From: Amycolatopsis suaedae
Lineage (GTDB): Bacteria; Actinomycetota; Actinomycetes; Mycobacteriales; Pseudonocardiaceae
Reading direction: 5' to 3'
Length of the DNA: 64,000 nucleotides
Assembly: GCF_004214935.1 (NCBI RefSeq)
Contig: NZ_SFCC01000006.1
Coordinates: 1 to 64,000 of the forward strand
The notes beneath the pieces were generated by a model. It did not search any database. It was given only the letters and a program-made list of their open reading frames with translations, and was not told the origin of the DNA. The position numbers and the translations under genes were made by a program. Every line of letters begins with the position of its first letter. Within the stretch, counting starts at the first letter, position 1. Shown here piece after piece: positions 7,737 to 16,503 of this stretch.

Positions 7737-8417
7737 ATGCAGGAGCTGGACAAGGCGAACGGCGAGGTCGACGTGGCGGTACGGCTGCCCGGGATGCGGG
7801 TGTCGTACGACGGCGAGTCGCTGACCGAGGAGAGTCTCGCCGGTACCTGGACCGAGCAGCTGCAACTGTGGCTCGACCAGGCCATCTCCGCGGGCGTACC
7901 CGAGGCCAACGCCTTCGTGCTGGCCACCGCCGACGCCGAGGGCAGGCCGTCCTCCCGCAGCGTCCTGTGCAAGGGCCTGGACCAGCGCGGCGTCGTCTTC
8001 TACACCAACTACACCTCGGCGAAGAGCCACGACCTGACCGTGACCCGGTACGCGTCGGCGACCTTCCCGTGGTACCCGCTGCACCGGCAGGTCCACGTCC
8101 GCGGTGAGGTGGAGAAGGTGGACATCACCGAGACCGCGGAGTACTGGGCCTCGCGTCCACGTGGTTCGCAGCTCGGCGCCTGGGCTTCGCCGCAGTCGCG
8201 GGTGGTCGACGGCCGTCGCGCGCTGGACAACGCCCTGCACAACATCGAGCGCCGCTTCGCCGACGCCGAGAACATCCCGTTCCCGCCGCACTGGGGCGGC
8301 TGGCGCATCCGGCCCGACGTGGTCGAGTTCTGGCAGGGCCAGCGCGACCGCCTGCACGACCGCCTGCGTTACGTCCGCACCGAGGACGGCTGGCGTGTGG
8401 AGCGAGTCGCCCCGTAG
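7737..8417 (+). CDS. pdxH: Pyridoxamine 5'-phosphate oxidase
   Basis: This 226-residue FMN-dependent oxidase converts pyridoxine or pyridoxamine 5'-phosphate to pyridoxal 5'-phosphate. Recognisable segments are EANAFVLATAD, GRPSSRSVLCKG (FMN site), GSQLGAWASPQS and the C-terminal WRIRPD...EFWQG...R. ATG 7737 was chosen over TTG 7728 because ACGGAGG at 7721-7727 is correctly spaced only for the ATG. It is a single gene followed by two palindromic hairpins. Confidence 0.96.
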   Translation: MQELDKANGEVDVAVRLPGMRVSYDGESLTEESLAGTWTEQLQLWLDQAISAGVPEANAFVLATADAEGRPSSRSVLCKGLDQRGVVFYTNYTSAKSHDLTVTRYASATFPWYPLHRQVHVRGEVEKVDITETAEYWASRPRGSQLGAWASPQSRVVDGRRALDNALHNIERRFADAENIPFPPHWGGWRIRPDVVEFWQGQRDRLHDRLRYVRTEDGWRVERVAP

Positions 8418-8423
8418 CGCCGT

Positions 8424-8439
8424 CTTTAGCCCGCTAAAG
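8424..8439. terminator. CTTTAGC-CC-GCTAAAG hairpin after pdxH
   Basis: Perfect 7-bp arms with a CC centre lie 7 bp past the pdxH stop. It is a member of the GCTTTAGCSSGCTAAAGC family. The 2-nt centre makes it a poor RNA hairpin but a good cruciform or protein-binding palindrome. A terminator role is possible from position only. Confidence 0.55.
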
Positions 8440-8481
8440 CCGCTCTGTTCCGCGGTGCGGTGCCGGTTTTGCCCGAATCGT

Positions 8482-8497
8482 CTTTAGCGGGCTAAAG
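8482..8497. repeat. CTTTAGC-GG-GCTAAAG palindrome, second copy
   Basis: It has the same arms as 8424-8439 but a GG centre, i.e. the opposite orientation, 58 bp further on. The two copies flank a short GC-rich spacer between pdxH and the MFS gene. Confidence 0.7.
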
Positions 8498-8537
8498 CCG
8501 GTGCTTGCGGCGATCAAAATCACGCGCGCGCCCATAG

Positions 8538-8550
8538 TTAGCAGCGCTAA
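8538..8550. promoter_or_regulatory. TTAGC-AGC-GCTAA inverted repeat before the MFS gene
   Basis: Perfect 5-bp arms lie 10 bp upstream of the GTG start at 8560, where the -10 and transcription start would lie. Its arms are related to the CTTTAGC/GCTAAAG hairpins just upstream. A regulatory role is inference. Confidence 0.4.
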
Positions 8551-8559
8551 GCTCGGCGG

Positions 8560-9858
8560 GTGAGTACCGAGGGCACGACGCAGCGCAAACGCGGTCGTGC
8601 CCTACTCGAATCGGTGGTGGTCGACACCCGGCCGCTGCGCATCCCCGCATTCCGCAGGCTCTGGCTGACGACGATCGTCACCGCCATCGGCAGTCAGCTG
8701 ACCGCGGTCGCCGTGCCGAAGCAGGTCTTCGACATCACCCAGTCGTCCGGCTGGGTCGGCCTCAGCGGCGCGGTCGCGCTGGTCCCGTTGCTGATCTTCG
8801 GCCTGTGGGGCGGAGCGATCGCGGACACGGTTGACCGCCGCAAGCTGCTGATGGTCACCAACACCGGCATCGCCGTCACCGCGGTGCTGCTCTGGGCGCA
8901 GGCGTTCGTCGAGCTGAACTCCGTCTGGGTCGTCCTGCTGCTGCTCGGCGTCAACCAGGCGTTCTTCGCCATCAACATGCCGACCCGCAACGCGGTCGTC
9001 GCCCGGCTGGTGCCCGACGAACTCATGCCACCCGCCGTCGCGCTGTCGTCGACGATGGCGACGTTCGGCGCGGTGTTCGGGCCGATGGCAGCCGGAGCGC
9101 TGCTGCCGGTGGTGGGCCTGCCCGTGCTGTACCTGGTCGACGCCGTCGCGCTGATCTTCACGCTGTGGGCGGTCTGGCTGCTGCCGCCGCTACCCCCGCT
9201 GTCCGGCCAGGTCCGCCGGGCAGGCCTGCGGGACGTCGTCGACGGCTTCCGCTACCTGGCCACGCAGAAGGTGCTGCTGGCCTCGTTCCTCCTCGACATC
9301 ATCGCCATGGTCGCCGGCATGCCCCGCGCGCTGTTCCCGGAGATGGCCGAGCGGACCTTTGGTGACCCACCAGGCGGTGGACTGGCCCTTGGCTGGCTCT
9401 ACGCGGCCATTCCGGCGGGTGCGATGCTGATCGGCCTGACCTCGGGTTGGCTGACGAAGGTGAGCAGGCACGGCGTCGCGGTCGTCGTGTCGATCGCGGC
9501 GTGGGGACTGTCGGTCGTCGGGTTCGGCCTGTCCGGCTCGCTCTGGCTGGCGGTGGTCTTCCTGGTGCTGGCCGGAGCGTCCGACATGGTCAGCGCGATC
9601 TTCCGCATGGCGATCCTGCAGTCCGCCGCGACCGACGAGATGCGTGGCCGCACCCAGGGCACGTTCACCGTCGTCGTCGCGGGCGGGCCACGCATCGCCG
9701 ACGTCACGCACGGATGGGCCGCTGCCGGCGTCGGGACCGCCGCGGCGGCGACCGGTGGCGGGGTGCTGGTTCTGGTGCTGCTCGCCGTCGCTGTCCTGCT
9801 GCTGCCGGCGTTCTGGCGGTACCGCGCACCGCGAGGCCAAGACGTAACGAAGAACTGA
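8560..9858 (+). CDS. MFS transporter, EntS-like exporter family
   Basis: This is a 432-residue major facilitator with about 12 helices and a long first cytosolic loop holding GGAIADTVDRRKLL, the MFS loop 2-3 motif. The helix pattern resembles the MFS_3/EntS exporter group. It starts at GTG 8560. No partner gene reveals the substrate. It runs in the same direction as the following amino-acid permease, with a 48-bp gap. Confidence 0.88.
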   Translation: MSTEGTTQRKRGRALLESVVVDTRPLRIPAFRRLWLTTIVTAIGSQLTAVAVPKQVFDITQSSGWVGLSGAVALVPLLIFGLWGGAIADTVDRRKLLMVTNTGIAVTAVLLWAQAFVELNSVWVVLLLLGVNQAFFAINMPTRNAVVARLVPDELMPPAVALSSTMATFGAVFGPMAAGALLPVVGLPVLYLVDAVALIFTLWAVWLLPPLPPLSGQVRRAGLRDVVDGFRYLATQKVLLASFLLDIIAMVAGMPRALFPEMAERTFGDPPGGGLALGWLYAAIPAGAMLIGLTSGWLTKVSRHGVAVVVSIAAWGLSVVGFGLSGSLWLAVVFLVLAGASDMVSAIFRMAILQSAATDEMRGRTQGTFTVVVAGGPRIADVTHGWAAAGVGTAAAATGGGVLVLVLLAVAVLLLPAFWRYRAPRGQDVTKN

Positions 9859-9906
9859 TCACGCCGGTCTGTCGGTAACAGATGTGATGCGGCACACTGT
9901 GCGCCC

Positions 9907-11280
9907 ATGGCGGACTCGACAGTGACCCAGGACGGCGGCAGCACGGAGGCCAAACCCGAACTCAAGCGGGTGATGGGGCCGAAGCTGCTCATGCTGTTCG
10001 TCGTCGGCGACATCCTCGGCGCCAGCATCTACACGCTGACCGGCAAAGTCGCCGGTCACGTGGGCGGCGCCCTGTGGCTTCCGTTCCTCATCGCCTTCGT
10101 GGTGGCGTTCCTGACCGCGTTCAGCTACCTGGAACTGGTCGGCAAGTACCCGAGGGCCGCCGGTGCCGCGCTCTACGTCAACCGTGCGTTCGGGGTGCAG
10201 TTCCTGACGTTCATGATCGCGTTCGCGGTCATGTGCTCGGGCATCACCTCGGCGGGTGTCGCGGCGCAGGGCTTCAGCGGCAAGTACCTGCAGGAGTTCG
10301 TCGACGCCCCGTCGCTCGCGGTCGCGATCGGGTTCATCATCGTGCTCGCGCTGGTGAACTTCCGTGGCGTCAACGAGTCGGTGAAGCTCAACGTCATCCT
10401 CACGATCATCGAGCTGAGCGGCCTGTTGATCGTCATCGCCGTCGGGTTCTTCGCCATTCTGGAGGGGCGCGGCGAGCCCGGCAGGCTGCTGGAGTTCGAC
10501 ACCGAGGGTGGCGCGTTCTTCGGCGTCACCGCGGCGACCGCGCTGGCGTTCTACGCGCTGGTCGGCTTCGAGGACTCGGTCAACATGGCCGAGGAGTGCC
10601 GCAACCCGGTCAAGATCTTCCCGAAGGCCATGCTCGGCGGGATCATCATCTGCGGCATCATCTACCTGCTGGTGGCCGTCGCCTCGTCGGTCCTGCTGCC
10701 GGTCGAGCAGCTGTCGTCGACGACGGCACCGTTGCTGGACGTGGTCAAGGCAGGCGCACCGGGCTTCCCGCCGCTGCTGTTCGCGGGCATCGCGTTGTTC
10801 GCGGTCATCAACTCGGCGCTGATCAACATGCTGATGGCCAGCCGGCTGGTCTACGGCATGGCCAACGAGCGGGTCATCCCGCACCAGTTCGCCACCGTGC
10901 ACCCGTTCCGCCGCACGCCGTGGATCGCCATCCTGTTCACCAGCGTCATCGCCATCGTGCTGGTGAGCTCGCTGAACATCGAGAACCTCGGCGGCACGAC
11001 CTCGCTGCTGCTGCTCACCGTCTTCGCCTTCGTCAACGTGGCGGTTCTGGTGCTGCGCAAGGACAAGGTCGAGCACAAGCACTTCCGCGCACCGACGATC
11101 ATCCCGGTACTCGGCGCCATCAGCTGCGCCTTCTTCGCGCTGCCGATCACCGGCCGCAATCCGAAGGAGTACCTGTACGCCGGAATCCTGCTCGGCGTCG
11201 GCCTGGTCTTCTGGCTGATCAACTACTTCGCCATGGGCCGCAAGAAGGTCGACTTCGACCCGAGCAAGCTCAGCGCCTAG
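9907..11280 (+). CDS. APC family amino-acid permease
   Basis: This 457-residue transporter has about 12 membrane helices. The N-terminal FVVGDILGASIYTLTGKV motif (helix 1 unwound GxG-type site) and EECRNPVKIFPKA mark the amino acid-polyamine-organocation superfamily. It probably imports an amino acid or polyamine across the cytoplasmic membrane. ATG 9907 is the start. The last 11 bp overlap the convergent hydrolase gene at 11270-12091. Confidence 0.92.
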   Translation: MADSTVTQDGGSTEAKPELKRVMGPKLLMLFVVGDILGASIYTLTGKVAGHVGGALWLPFLIAFVVAFLTAFSYLELVGKYPRAAGAALYVNRAFGVQFLTFMIAFAVMCSGITSAGVAAQGFSGKYLQEFVDAPSLAVAIGFIIVLALVNFRGVNESVKLNVILTIIELSGLLIVIAVGFFAILEGRGEPGRLLEFDTEGGAFFGVTAATALAFYALVGFEDSVNMAEECRNPVKIFPKAMLGGIIICGIIYLLVAVASSVLLPVEQLSSTTAPLLDVVKAGAPGFPPLLFAGIALFAVINSALINMLMASRLVYGMANERVIPHQFATVHPFRRTPWIAILFTSVIAIVLVSSLNIENLGGTTSLLLLTVFAFVNVAVLVLRKDKVEHKHFRAPTIIPVLGAISCAFFALPITGRNPKEYLYAGILLGVGLVFWLINYFAMGRKKVDFDPSKLSA

Positions 11281-12091
11281 CTGACCGGAGTTCAGCGGAG
11301 TTGTGCGCGCTGAACACGGTGACCTCGTCGCCGTGTTCAGCGTACAGCTCGCGTAGCCGCTCGATGTTGTTCAGCCGGTTCGCCCGGTTCATCTGCACCA
11401 CCTCCTGGAACCCGGCGAGCAGCGGCGGGCAGTGCGGCCGCGTCGGGTCCAGCTGTCCGAAGTGGAAGTAGGAATCGCCGGCGTGCAGCAGCCAGCCGTC
11501 GCCGGTGTCGACGGCGACACCGGCGTGGCCGTTGGTGTGACCCGCCAGTGGAACGAGCAGGATCTGGGATCCCAGACCGGCCAGTTCGCGGACCGCGTCG
11601 AAGCCGAACCACGGCTCGCCTGCCGTCTCGTAGGTTGTCCACTTGGGACTGTGTGCGAACTGCACCGCGCGGTATCGGGACTTCTCGGTGAATCCGCGGG
11701 GTTCGGTCGCGGCGCGGTGCTCCTCGGCGTAGACGTGCACCGTGGCCTCCGGGAAGTCGGCCAGCCCACCAGCGTGGTCCATGTCCAGGTGGGTGAGCAC
11801 GATGTGCCGGACGTCGCGCGGGTCGTGCCCGAGCCGCCGGACGTGGGCGATCGCGTTCTCCGCGGGCACGGGCTTGGCGCCGAGGACATGCCGCAGCGCG
11901 CCTAGCCACGGGCCCGGCCGGGTCAGCGCCTGCGTGCCGAAGCCGGTGTCGACCAGAACCAGCCCGGAGTCTGTCTCGAGGAGCAGACAGTGGCAGACGA
12001 GTTCGGCCCGCTGCAGCAGCCCACCGGTCCCGTCCAGCAGCCGCCCGCCCGGCGGGCGGAACGTGCCGCAGTTGAGATGGTGGACCTTCAC
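11270..12091 (-). CDS. Metallo-beta-lactamase-fold hydrolase, paralogue A
   Basis: This is a 273-residue MBL-fold protein related to AHL-lactonase-like hydrolases. The metal motif reads THLDMDH, so the usual HxHxDH is HxDxDH with Asp for the second His. LAGHTNGH and LLHAGDSYF supply further ligands. It is the third gene of an operon (TetR, paralogue B, then this one) and overlaps its neighbour by 4 bp. Paralogue B is clearly homologous along its whole length, so this is a tandem duplication. Lactone or ester hydrolysis is likely; the substrate is unknown. Confidence 0.87.
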   Translation of the reverse strand: MKVHHLNCGTFRPPGGRLLDGTGGLLQRAELVCHCLLLETDSGLVLVDTGFGTQALTRPGPWLGALRHVLGAKPVPAENAIAHVRRLGHDPRDVRHIVLTHLDMDHAGGLADFPEATVHVYAEEHRAATEPRGFTEKSRYRAVQFAHSPKWTTYETAGEPWFGFDAVRELAGLGSQILLVPLAGHTNGHAGVAVDTGDGWLLHAGDSYFHFGQLDPTRPHCPPLLAGFQEVVQMNRANRLNNIERLRELYAEHGDEVTVFSAHNSAELRSARR

Positions 12092-12900
12092 ACTCGGCTC
12101 CTCATCGCCAGGCGCCGGAATTCCAGCGCGTTGTGCGCGGAAAAGACTGTCACCTCGTCATGCACCGCCACAAGGTCGCGAAGTCGTGTCTGGTTGGCCA
12201 GACGCTGGTCGCGCTCGGTCTGCATGATCGACTCGAACAGCGCCAGTGCCGGCGGGCAGTACGGCCGGACCGGGTCCAGTTCGCCGGGGTGGAAATAGGA
12301 GTCGCCGGCGTGTAGCAGCCAGCCGTCGCCGGTGTCGACGGCGACACCGGCATGGCCGGGGGTGTGCCCCGCCAGCGGTACGAGCAGGATCTGGGATCCC
12401 AGACCGGGTAGCTCCCGCACGGACTCGAAGCCGAACCACGGCTCGCCGATGCTGCCATGAGCGGCCCACCGCGGCCCGTGCTCGAACTGGATGGGCCGGT
12501 AACGCGGGTCGCTCAGCGCCCGTAGCTCGCGCTCGTTGACATGGACGCTGGCGTCCGGGAAGTCGACGAGGCCGCCCGCGTGGTCGAGATCGAGATGCGT
12601 CAGGACGATGTGCCGCACGTCGCGTGGATCGTGGCCGAGCGCCCGGATCTGCGCGACGGCCGTGCGGCTCTCGTCGGGAACCGGGTTGGTCAGCCGGGTG
12701 AACCGGGCACCCAGCCACTCGGCCGGGCGGTGCACGGCGGGCGTCCCCATGCCGGTCTCGACGAGCACGAGGCCGGAGTCCGTCTCGAGGAGCAGACAGT
12801 GGCAGACGAGTTCCGCCCTGCGGAGCAGACCCGGCTGACCGTCCAGCAGCCTGCCGCCGTGGGGGCGCATCGGCCCGCAGTCGAGGTGGTGGACCTTCAT
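12088..12900 (-). CDS. Metallo-beta-lactamase-fold hydrolase, paralogue B
   Basis: This is a 270-residue paralogue of the preceding protein. The shared motif THLDLDH again has Asp in place of the second histidine; LAGHTPGH and LLHAGDSYFHPG follow. The N-termini MKVHHL(N/D)CG are almost identical. The gene overlaps both neighbours by 4 bp (12088-12091 and 12897-12900), so TetR and the two hydrolases are cotranslated. The difference between the two substrates cannot be read from the sequence. Confidence 0.87.
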   Translation of the reverse strand: MKVHHLDCGPMRPHGGRLLDGQPGLLRRAELVCHCLLLETDSGLVLVETGMGTPAVHRPAEWLGARFTRLTNPVPDESRTAVAQIRALGHDPRDVRHIVLTHLDLDHAGGLVDFPDASVHVNERELRALSDPRYRPIQFEHGPRWAAHGSIGEPWFGFESVRELPGLGSQILLVPLAGHTPGHAGVAVDTGDGWLLHAGDSYFHPGELDPVRPYCPPALALFESIMQTERDQRLANQTRLRDLVAVHDEVTVFSAHNALEFRRLAMRSRV

Positions 12901-13478
12901 GACAGCTCCCTCTCGAACGTGACCCGCAGGAACTCGCCGATAGTGCGCAGCGGGGTGATGTCGCGCTGGGTGCGGGACAGCAGCAGGGCGCCTTCGATGG
13001 AAGTCAGCGCGATCGTGGCGAGCGTGTCGGCACCGGGCTGGGGAAGGCCCCTGCCGACGAGGTAGACGGAGATGACCTCGTGCCAGCTCCGGTAGCCCTC
13101 CTCGCAGGCCGCGCGGATCGGCTCGCTGCCACCGGCAGCCTCAAGGGAGATCGTCGCCAGCGGGCAGCCCTTGGTGAACCCGGAGCGCGTCAGGGATTCG
13201 GCCAGCGCGTCGGTGACCGCGACGATCGCGTTGCCCGGGTGCTCGGCGTTGTGTGCCAGCAGTGTCCGCAACTCCTCGCACAGTCGCCGTGCGGACAACT
13301 CGACGGCCTCGACGGCCAGCTGCTCCTTGCCACCGGGGAAGTGGAAGTACAGCGAGCCCTTCGGGGCCTCGCCGGAACTGAGCAGCTCGTTCAGGCCGGT
13401 CCCGTGATAGCCCCTGGCGGGGAACAGCTCCGCGGCGGACTCCAGCATCCGCTGCCGGGTGTCGGTACGACGTGGCAT
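12897..13478 (-). CDS. TetR family regulator (LmrA/YxaF-like)
   Basis: This 193-residue repressor has a helix-turn-helix at residues 8-52 (LNELLSSGEAPKGSLYFHF) and the KGCPL segment typical of the LmrA/YxaF group. ATG 13478 (MPRRTDTRQ) is a normal start for this family; a GTG 9 bp upstream is possible. It heads the operon with the two MBL hydrolases, and autoregulation through 13491-13510 is likely. Confidence 0.9.
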   Translation of the reverse strand: MPRRTDTRQRMLESAAELFPARGYHGTGLNELLSSGEAPKGSLYFHFPGGKEQLAVEAVELSARRLCEELRTLLAHNAEHPGNAIVAVTDALAESLTRSGFTKGCPLATISLEAAGGSEPIRAACEEGYRSWHEVISVYLVGRGLPQPGADTLATIALTSIEGALLLSRTQRDITPLRTIGEFLRVTFERELS

Positions 13479-13490
13479 GCCCGCCACCGT

Positions 13491-13510
13491 ACTATGACGA
13501 CCGGTCTAGT
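13491..13510. promoter_or_regulatory. ACTA...GACCGGTC...TAGT operator candidate
   Basis: The palindrome GACCGGTC (13499-13506) is flanked by ACTA on the left and TAGT on the right, offset by four bases. It lies in the 58-bp divergent gap between the TetR operon and the aldose epimerase gene. Operators rich in TAGACCGGTCTA-like sequence are common for LmrA/QacR-type regulators, so it probably binds the adjacent TetR. Confidence 0.5.
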
Positions 13511-13536
13511 AACAACACGGCCGGTACATTCCCGGC

Positions 13537-14457
13537 ATGGGTGAGACCGAGGAGAAGTCCCCGACCGGCGCGCAGTTCGAGATCACCAGGGGCACGGCCC
13601 GCGCGGTGATCACCGAGATCGGCGCTGGTCTACGCGCGTTCGAGATCGGTGGCGTGCCGTACGTGGAGACCTTCGACGTCGACGTCGCGCCGCCGAAGGG
13701 CGCCGGTCAGGTCCTGCTGCCCTGGCCCAACCGGACAAAGGCCGCGCAGTGGGTGCACGACGGTGAGAAGCAGCAGCTGGAGGTCACCGAACCAGCCAGG
13801 GGCAACGCCATCCACGGCCTGACCCGGCGCAAGGAGTGGACGCTCGTCGAGCACGCCGAGTCGGCCATCACGATGGAGATCGACATCGAGGACGAGCCGG
13901 GCTGGCCGGTGCCGCTGGGCGCGACCGTCACCTACGAGCTGGCGCCGCGGGCGCTGACCGTCACCCACGAGATCCGCAACGCCGGCACCGAACCGATCGG
14001 TGTCGGCCTCGGCACCCACCCGTACTTCCGGATCGGCGAGGTACCCACCGACGAGCTGACGCTGACCGTGCCGGCCACGCGGGTGCGGCCCTTCGACGAC
14101 GCGAACCAGCTGCCCTACGCCGACGAGCAGGACGTCGAGGGCACCGACTACGACCTGCGAGCCGGCCGCCGGCTGGCCGACCTCGACCTGGACACGGCGT
14201 TCGGCGGGCTCGCGCTCGGCGAGGACGGCCTGCACCACCACCTGCTCACCCACGAGGACACGACGCTGGACGTGTGGGCGGGCCCGGACTTCCGGTGGGT
14301 CCAGGTCTTCACGCCGGCCGATCTGGTCGGCCGCGGCCGCGCGGTGGCGATCGAGCCGATGACCTGCCCCGCGGACGCGCTCAACTCGCGGACCGACCTC
14401 ATCGAGCTGGCGCCGGGCGAGTCCTGGGAAGGCAGCTGGGGGATCAGGGTCTACTGA
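13537..14457 (+). CDS. Aldose 1-epimerase family protein
   Basis: This is a 306-residue galactose-mutarotase-like beta-sandwich protein interconverting alpha and beta anomers of aldoses. Visible features are LLPWPNR and NAIHGL with the substrate histidine, GTHPYFR with the second catalytic histidine, and AIEPMTCPADA with the catalytic glutamate. It starts at ATG 13537. It is divergent from the TetR-MBL operon and ends in a strong hairpin. Confidence 0.93.
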   Translation: MGETEEKSPTGAQFEITRGTARAVITEIGAGLRAFEIGGVPYVETFDVDVAPPKGAGQVLLPWPNRTKAAQWVHDGEKQQLEVTEPARGNAIHGLTRRKEWTLVEHAESAITMEIDIEDEPGWPVPLGATVTYELAPRALTVTHEIRNAGTEPIGVGLGTHPYFRIGEVPTDELTLTVPATRVRPFDDANQLPYADEQDVEGTDYDLRAGRRLADLDLDTAFGGLALGEDGLHHHLLTHEDTTLDVWAGPDFRWVQVFTPADLVGRGRAVAIEPMTCPADALNSRTDLIELAPGESWEGSWGIRVY

Positions 14458-14464
14458 CAAACGA

Positions 14465-14505
14465 CCGTGGCCGGCCCCGATCGCGATTTCGGGTGCCGGC
14501 CACGG
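14465..14505. terminator. Bidirectional terminator hairpin
   Basis: CCGTGGCCGGC (14465-14475) pairs with GCCGGCCACGG (14495-14505). A further CCCGA/TCGGG pairing inside is offset by one bulged base. It lies between the convergent epimerase and zinc protease genes and can end both transcripts. Confidence 0.8.
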
Positions 14506-14519
14506 CTCATTCCGGTCGG

Positions 14520-15083
14520 TCAGTGTCCGGCGTGGTCGCCGTCCAGTGAGGCGACCTTGTTCCCGAACCCGCCGCACATCGACGGCGCCATGACGTGGGA
14601 CGGGCTGCTCCACCCGGCACACCGGTAGCTGGAGTGCCCGTACCAGTCGTGGCCGAACTCGTGCGCCGCGAGCAGCCTGTCGTCGCTCACGCCACCCATG
14701 AACAGGGCGATGCGCTGCCCACGGCCCCAGTTGCAGCCGACGACCCGCGTGCCGCCGCCGCAGTCGGTGATGTAGCCGTTGCGGCACTCGACCGGTGTAC
14801 CGCCGCCCTCGGTCATTCCCTGCCACGCGGCCGCGCCGCCGCGGATCGCGGAGGCGTGTGCCTGGCAGGAGCTGAGGATGGTGTAGCTGCGCCGGCTCGG
14901 AACCGGCCAGCCGCCCGGCGGTGGCTGCATCTGCGCCGCGCTGCGGGCGAGTTGTTCGAACTCTTCGGCTGTGATGGGTTCGCCCTCGGCTGCGTTGCTC
15001 ACCTGGGTTACCGGGCCGAGGAAAACGGTTGCCAATGCCATCAAGGCGACCAGTAACGACCTCGAGAATGTTTTCTTGCGCAT
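14520..15083 (-). CDS. Secreted zinc protease, snapalysin (M7)-like
   Basis: This 187-residue exported protein has a Sec signal peptide (MRKKTFSRSLLVALMALATVF, cleavage near NAA). HEFGH (141-145) is the zinc site, and SHVMAPSM downstream resembles a Met-turn. In snapalysin the motif is HExxHxxGxxD; here Gly and the next polar residue are shifted by one (HEFGHDWYGHS), so the third ligand is uncertain. Six cysteines (73, 100, 108, 117, 155, 170) suggest three disulfides. ATG 15083 has AAGGG upstream. The upstream 200 bp are AT-rich and hold only its promoter region. Confidence 0.75.
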   Translation of the reverse strand: MRKKTFSRSLLVALMALATVFLGPVTQVSNAAEGEPITAEEFEQLARSAAQMQPPPGGWPVPSRRSYTILSSCQAHASAIRGGAAAWQGMTEGGGTPVECRNGYITDCGGGTRVVGCNWGRGQRIALFMGGVSDDRLLAAHEFGHDWYGHSSYRCAGWSSPSHVMAPSMCGGFGNKVASLDGDHAGH

Positions 15084-15286
15084 CGCGATACCCTTCATCT
15101 GCAGGGAATTCGACGCGGGACCCACGCGTCAAACGCAGTTGACGCTAGAATCTCGGGGAGATCGCTTCAACATACTTTGGTGGTTAAGAACTACGGTATT
15201 TAATTGCCGTTGGTGTTTTCGAGTCCACTGAGTATGTCCGGGGCCTGTTGGCACGCCGGGTACGCAGACCGTTAGCGTGTCGAACC

Positions 15287-16498
15287 ATGGTGAGCGCGAT
15301 TCTTGGCGGCTACGTCGTTCCGGTCGACGGTGAGCCGATCGAAGGGGGAACGGTCCTCATCTCCGAGGGCAGGATCGTCGCTGTCGGCACGGAGGCCGAC
15401 GTCGACGTTCCCGAGGACGCCGACATCGTCGACGCGGCGGGCTGCTGGGTGCTGCCCGGGTTCGTCGAGGCACACGGCCACCTCGGGGTCAGCGAGGAGG
15501 GCGAGGGCTGGTCGGGCGACGACGTCAACGAGATGACCGACCCCAACGGTGCCCGCTTCCGGGCGATCGACGGTATCGACCCGGCCGAGGTCGGTTTCGA
15601 CGACGCGCTCGCAGGCGGCGTGACCAGCGCGGTGATCAAGCCGGGCTCGGGTAACCCGATCGGCGGGCAGACGGTCGCGGTGAAGACCTGGGGCCGGACC
15701 GCGCTGGACATGGTGTTCGCCGAGTCGGTCAGCGTGAAGAGCGCGCTGGGGGAGAACCCGAAGCGCGTCTACGGCGACCGCAAGCAGACGCCGTCGACCA
15801 GGCTCGGCGTGGCGGCCGTGCTTCGGCAGGCGTTCACCGAGGCCCGCAACTACACCGCCGCCCGTGACCACGCGCGGTCCGAGGGCAAGCCGTTCGACGT
15901 CGACCTCGGCAAGGAGACCCTGGCCAGGGTGCTGGCCGGGGAGCTGTACTGGGACCAGCACGTGCACCGGGCCGACGACATGGTCACCGCGATCCGGCTG
16001 GCCGAGGAGTTCGGCTACCGGCTGGTGATCAATCACGGCACCGAAGGGCACCTCATCGCCGACGTCCTCGCCGAACGGGACGTTCCCGTGATCCTCGGGC
16101 CGCTGTTCACCACGCGGTCGAAGGTCGAGCTGCGGCACCGCACCCTGCGGTCGGCCGGCATCCTCGCCCGTGCCGGGGTCAAGCTGGCGATCACCACCGA
16201 CCATCCGGTCGTGCCGATCAACTTCCTCGTCTACCAGGCCGCGCTCGCGGTCAAGGAGGGCCTGGACCCGGAGACCGCGCTACGGTCGATCACCGTCAAC
16301 CCGGCGGCGATGCTCGGGCTGGACGACCGGGTCGGCGCGCTGAAGCCGGGGCTCGACGCCGACGTGGTCATCTGGAGCGGCGACCCGCTCGACGTCATGA
16401 ACCGGGCGATGCGCGTGTTCGTCCGCGGCCGCGAGGTGTACCACTTCGACGAGGCGACCGGCGAGGGCGTCGTCACCTCCCGCCGGTACGTGGAGTAG
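15287..16498 (+). CDS. Amidohydrolase (imidazolonepropionase-like)
   Basis: This 403-residue metal-dependent hydrolase has a composite beta-sandwich/TIM-barrel fold. AHGHLG (about 59-64) is the metal HxH, NHGTEGH holds the later histidine, and ITTDHPVVP the catalytic aspartate. The KPG segment in VIKPGSGNP resembles the predicted amidohydrolase group that uses a histidine rather than a carbamylated lysine. ATG 15287 was chosen; the 13-residue upstream extension has no support. The substrate is unknown. Confidence 0.87.
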   Translation: MVSAILGGYVVPVDGEPIEGGTVLISEGRIVAVGTEADVDVPEDADIVDAAGCWVLPGFVEAHGHLGVSEEGEGWSGDDVNEMTDPNGARFRAIDGIDPAEVGFDDALAGGVTSAVIKPGSGNPIGGQTVAVKTWGRTALDMVFAESVSVKSALGENPKRVYGDRKQTPSTRLGVAAVLRQAFTEARNYTAARDHARSEGKPFDVDLGKETLARVLAGELYWDQHVHRADDMVTAIRLAEEFGYRLVINHGTEGHLIADVLAERDVPVILGPLFTTRSKVELRHRTLRSAGILARAGVKLAITTDHPVVPINFLVYQAALAVKEGLDPETALRSITVNPAAMLGLDDRVGALKPGLDADVVIWSGDPLDVMNRAMRVFVRGREVYHFDEATGEGVVTSRRYVE

Positions 16499-16503
16499 GA
16501 CTC

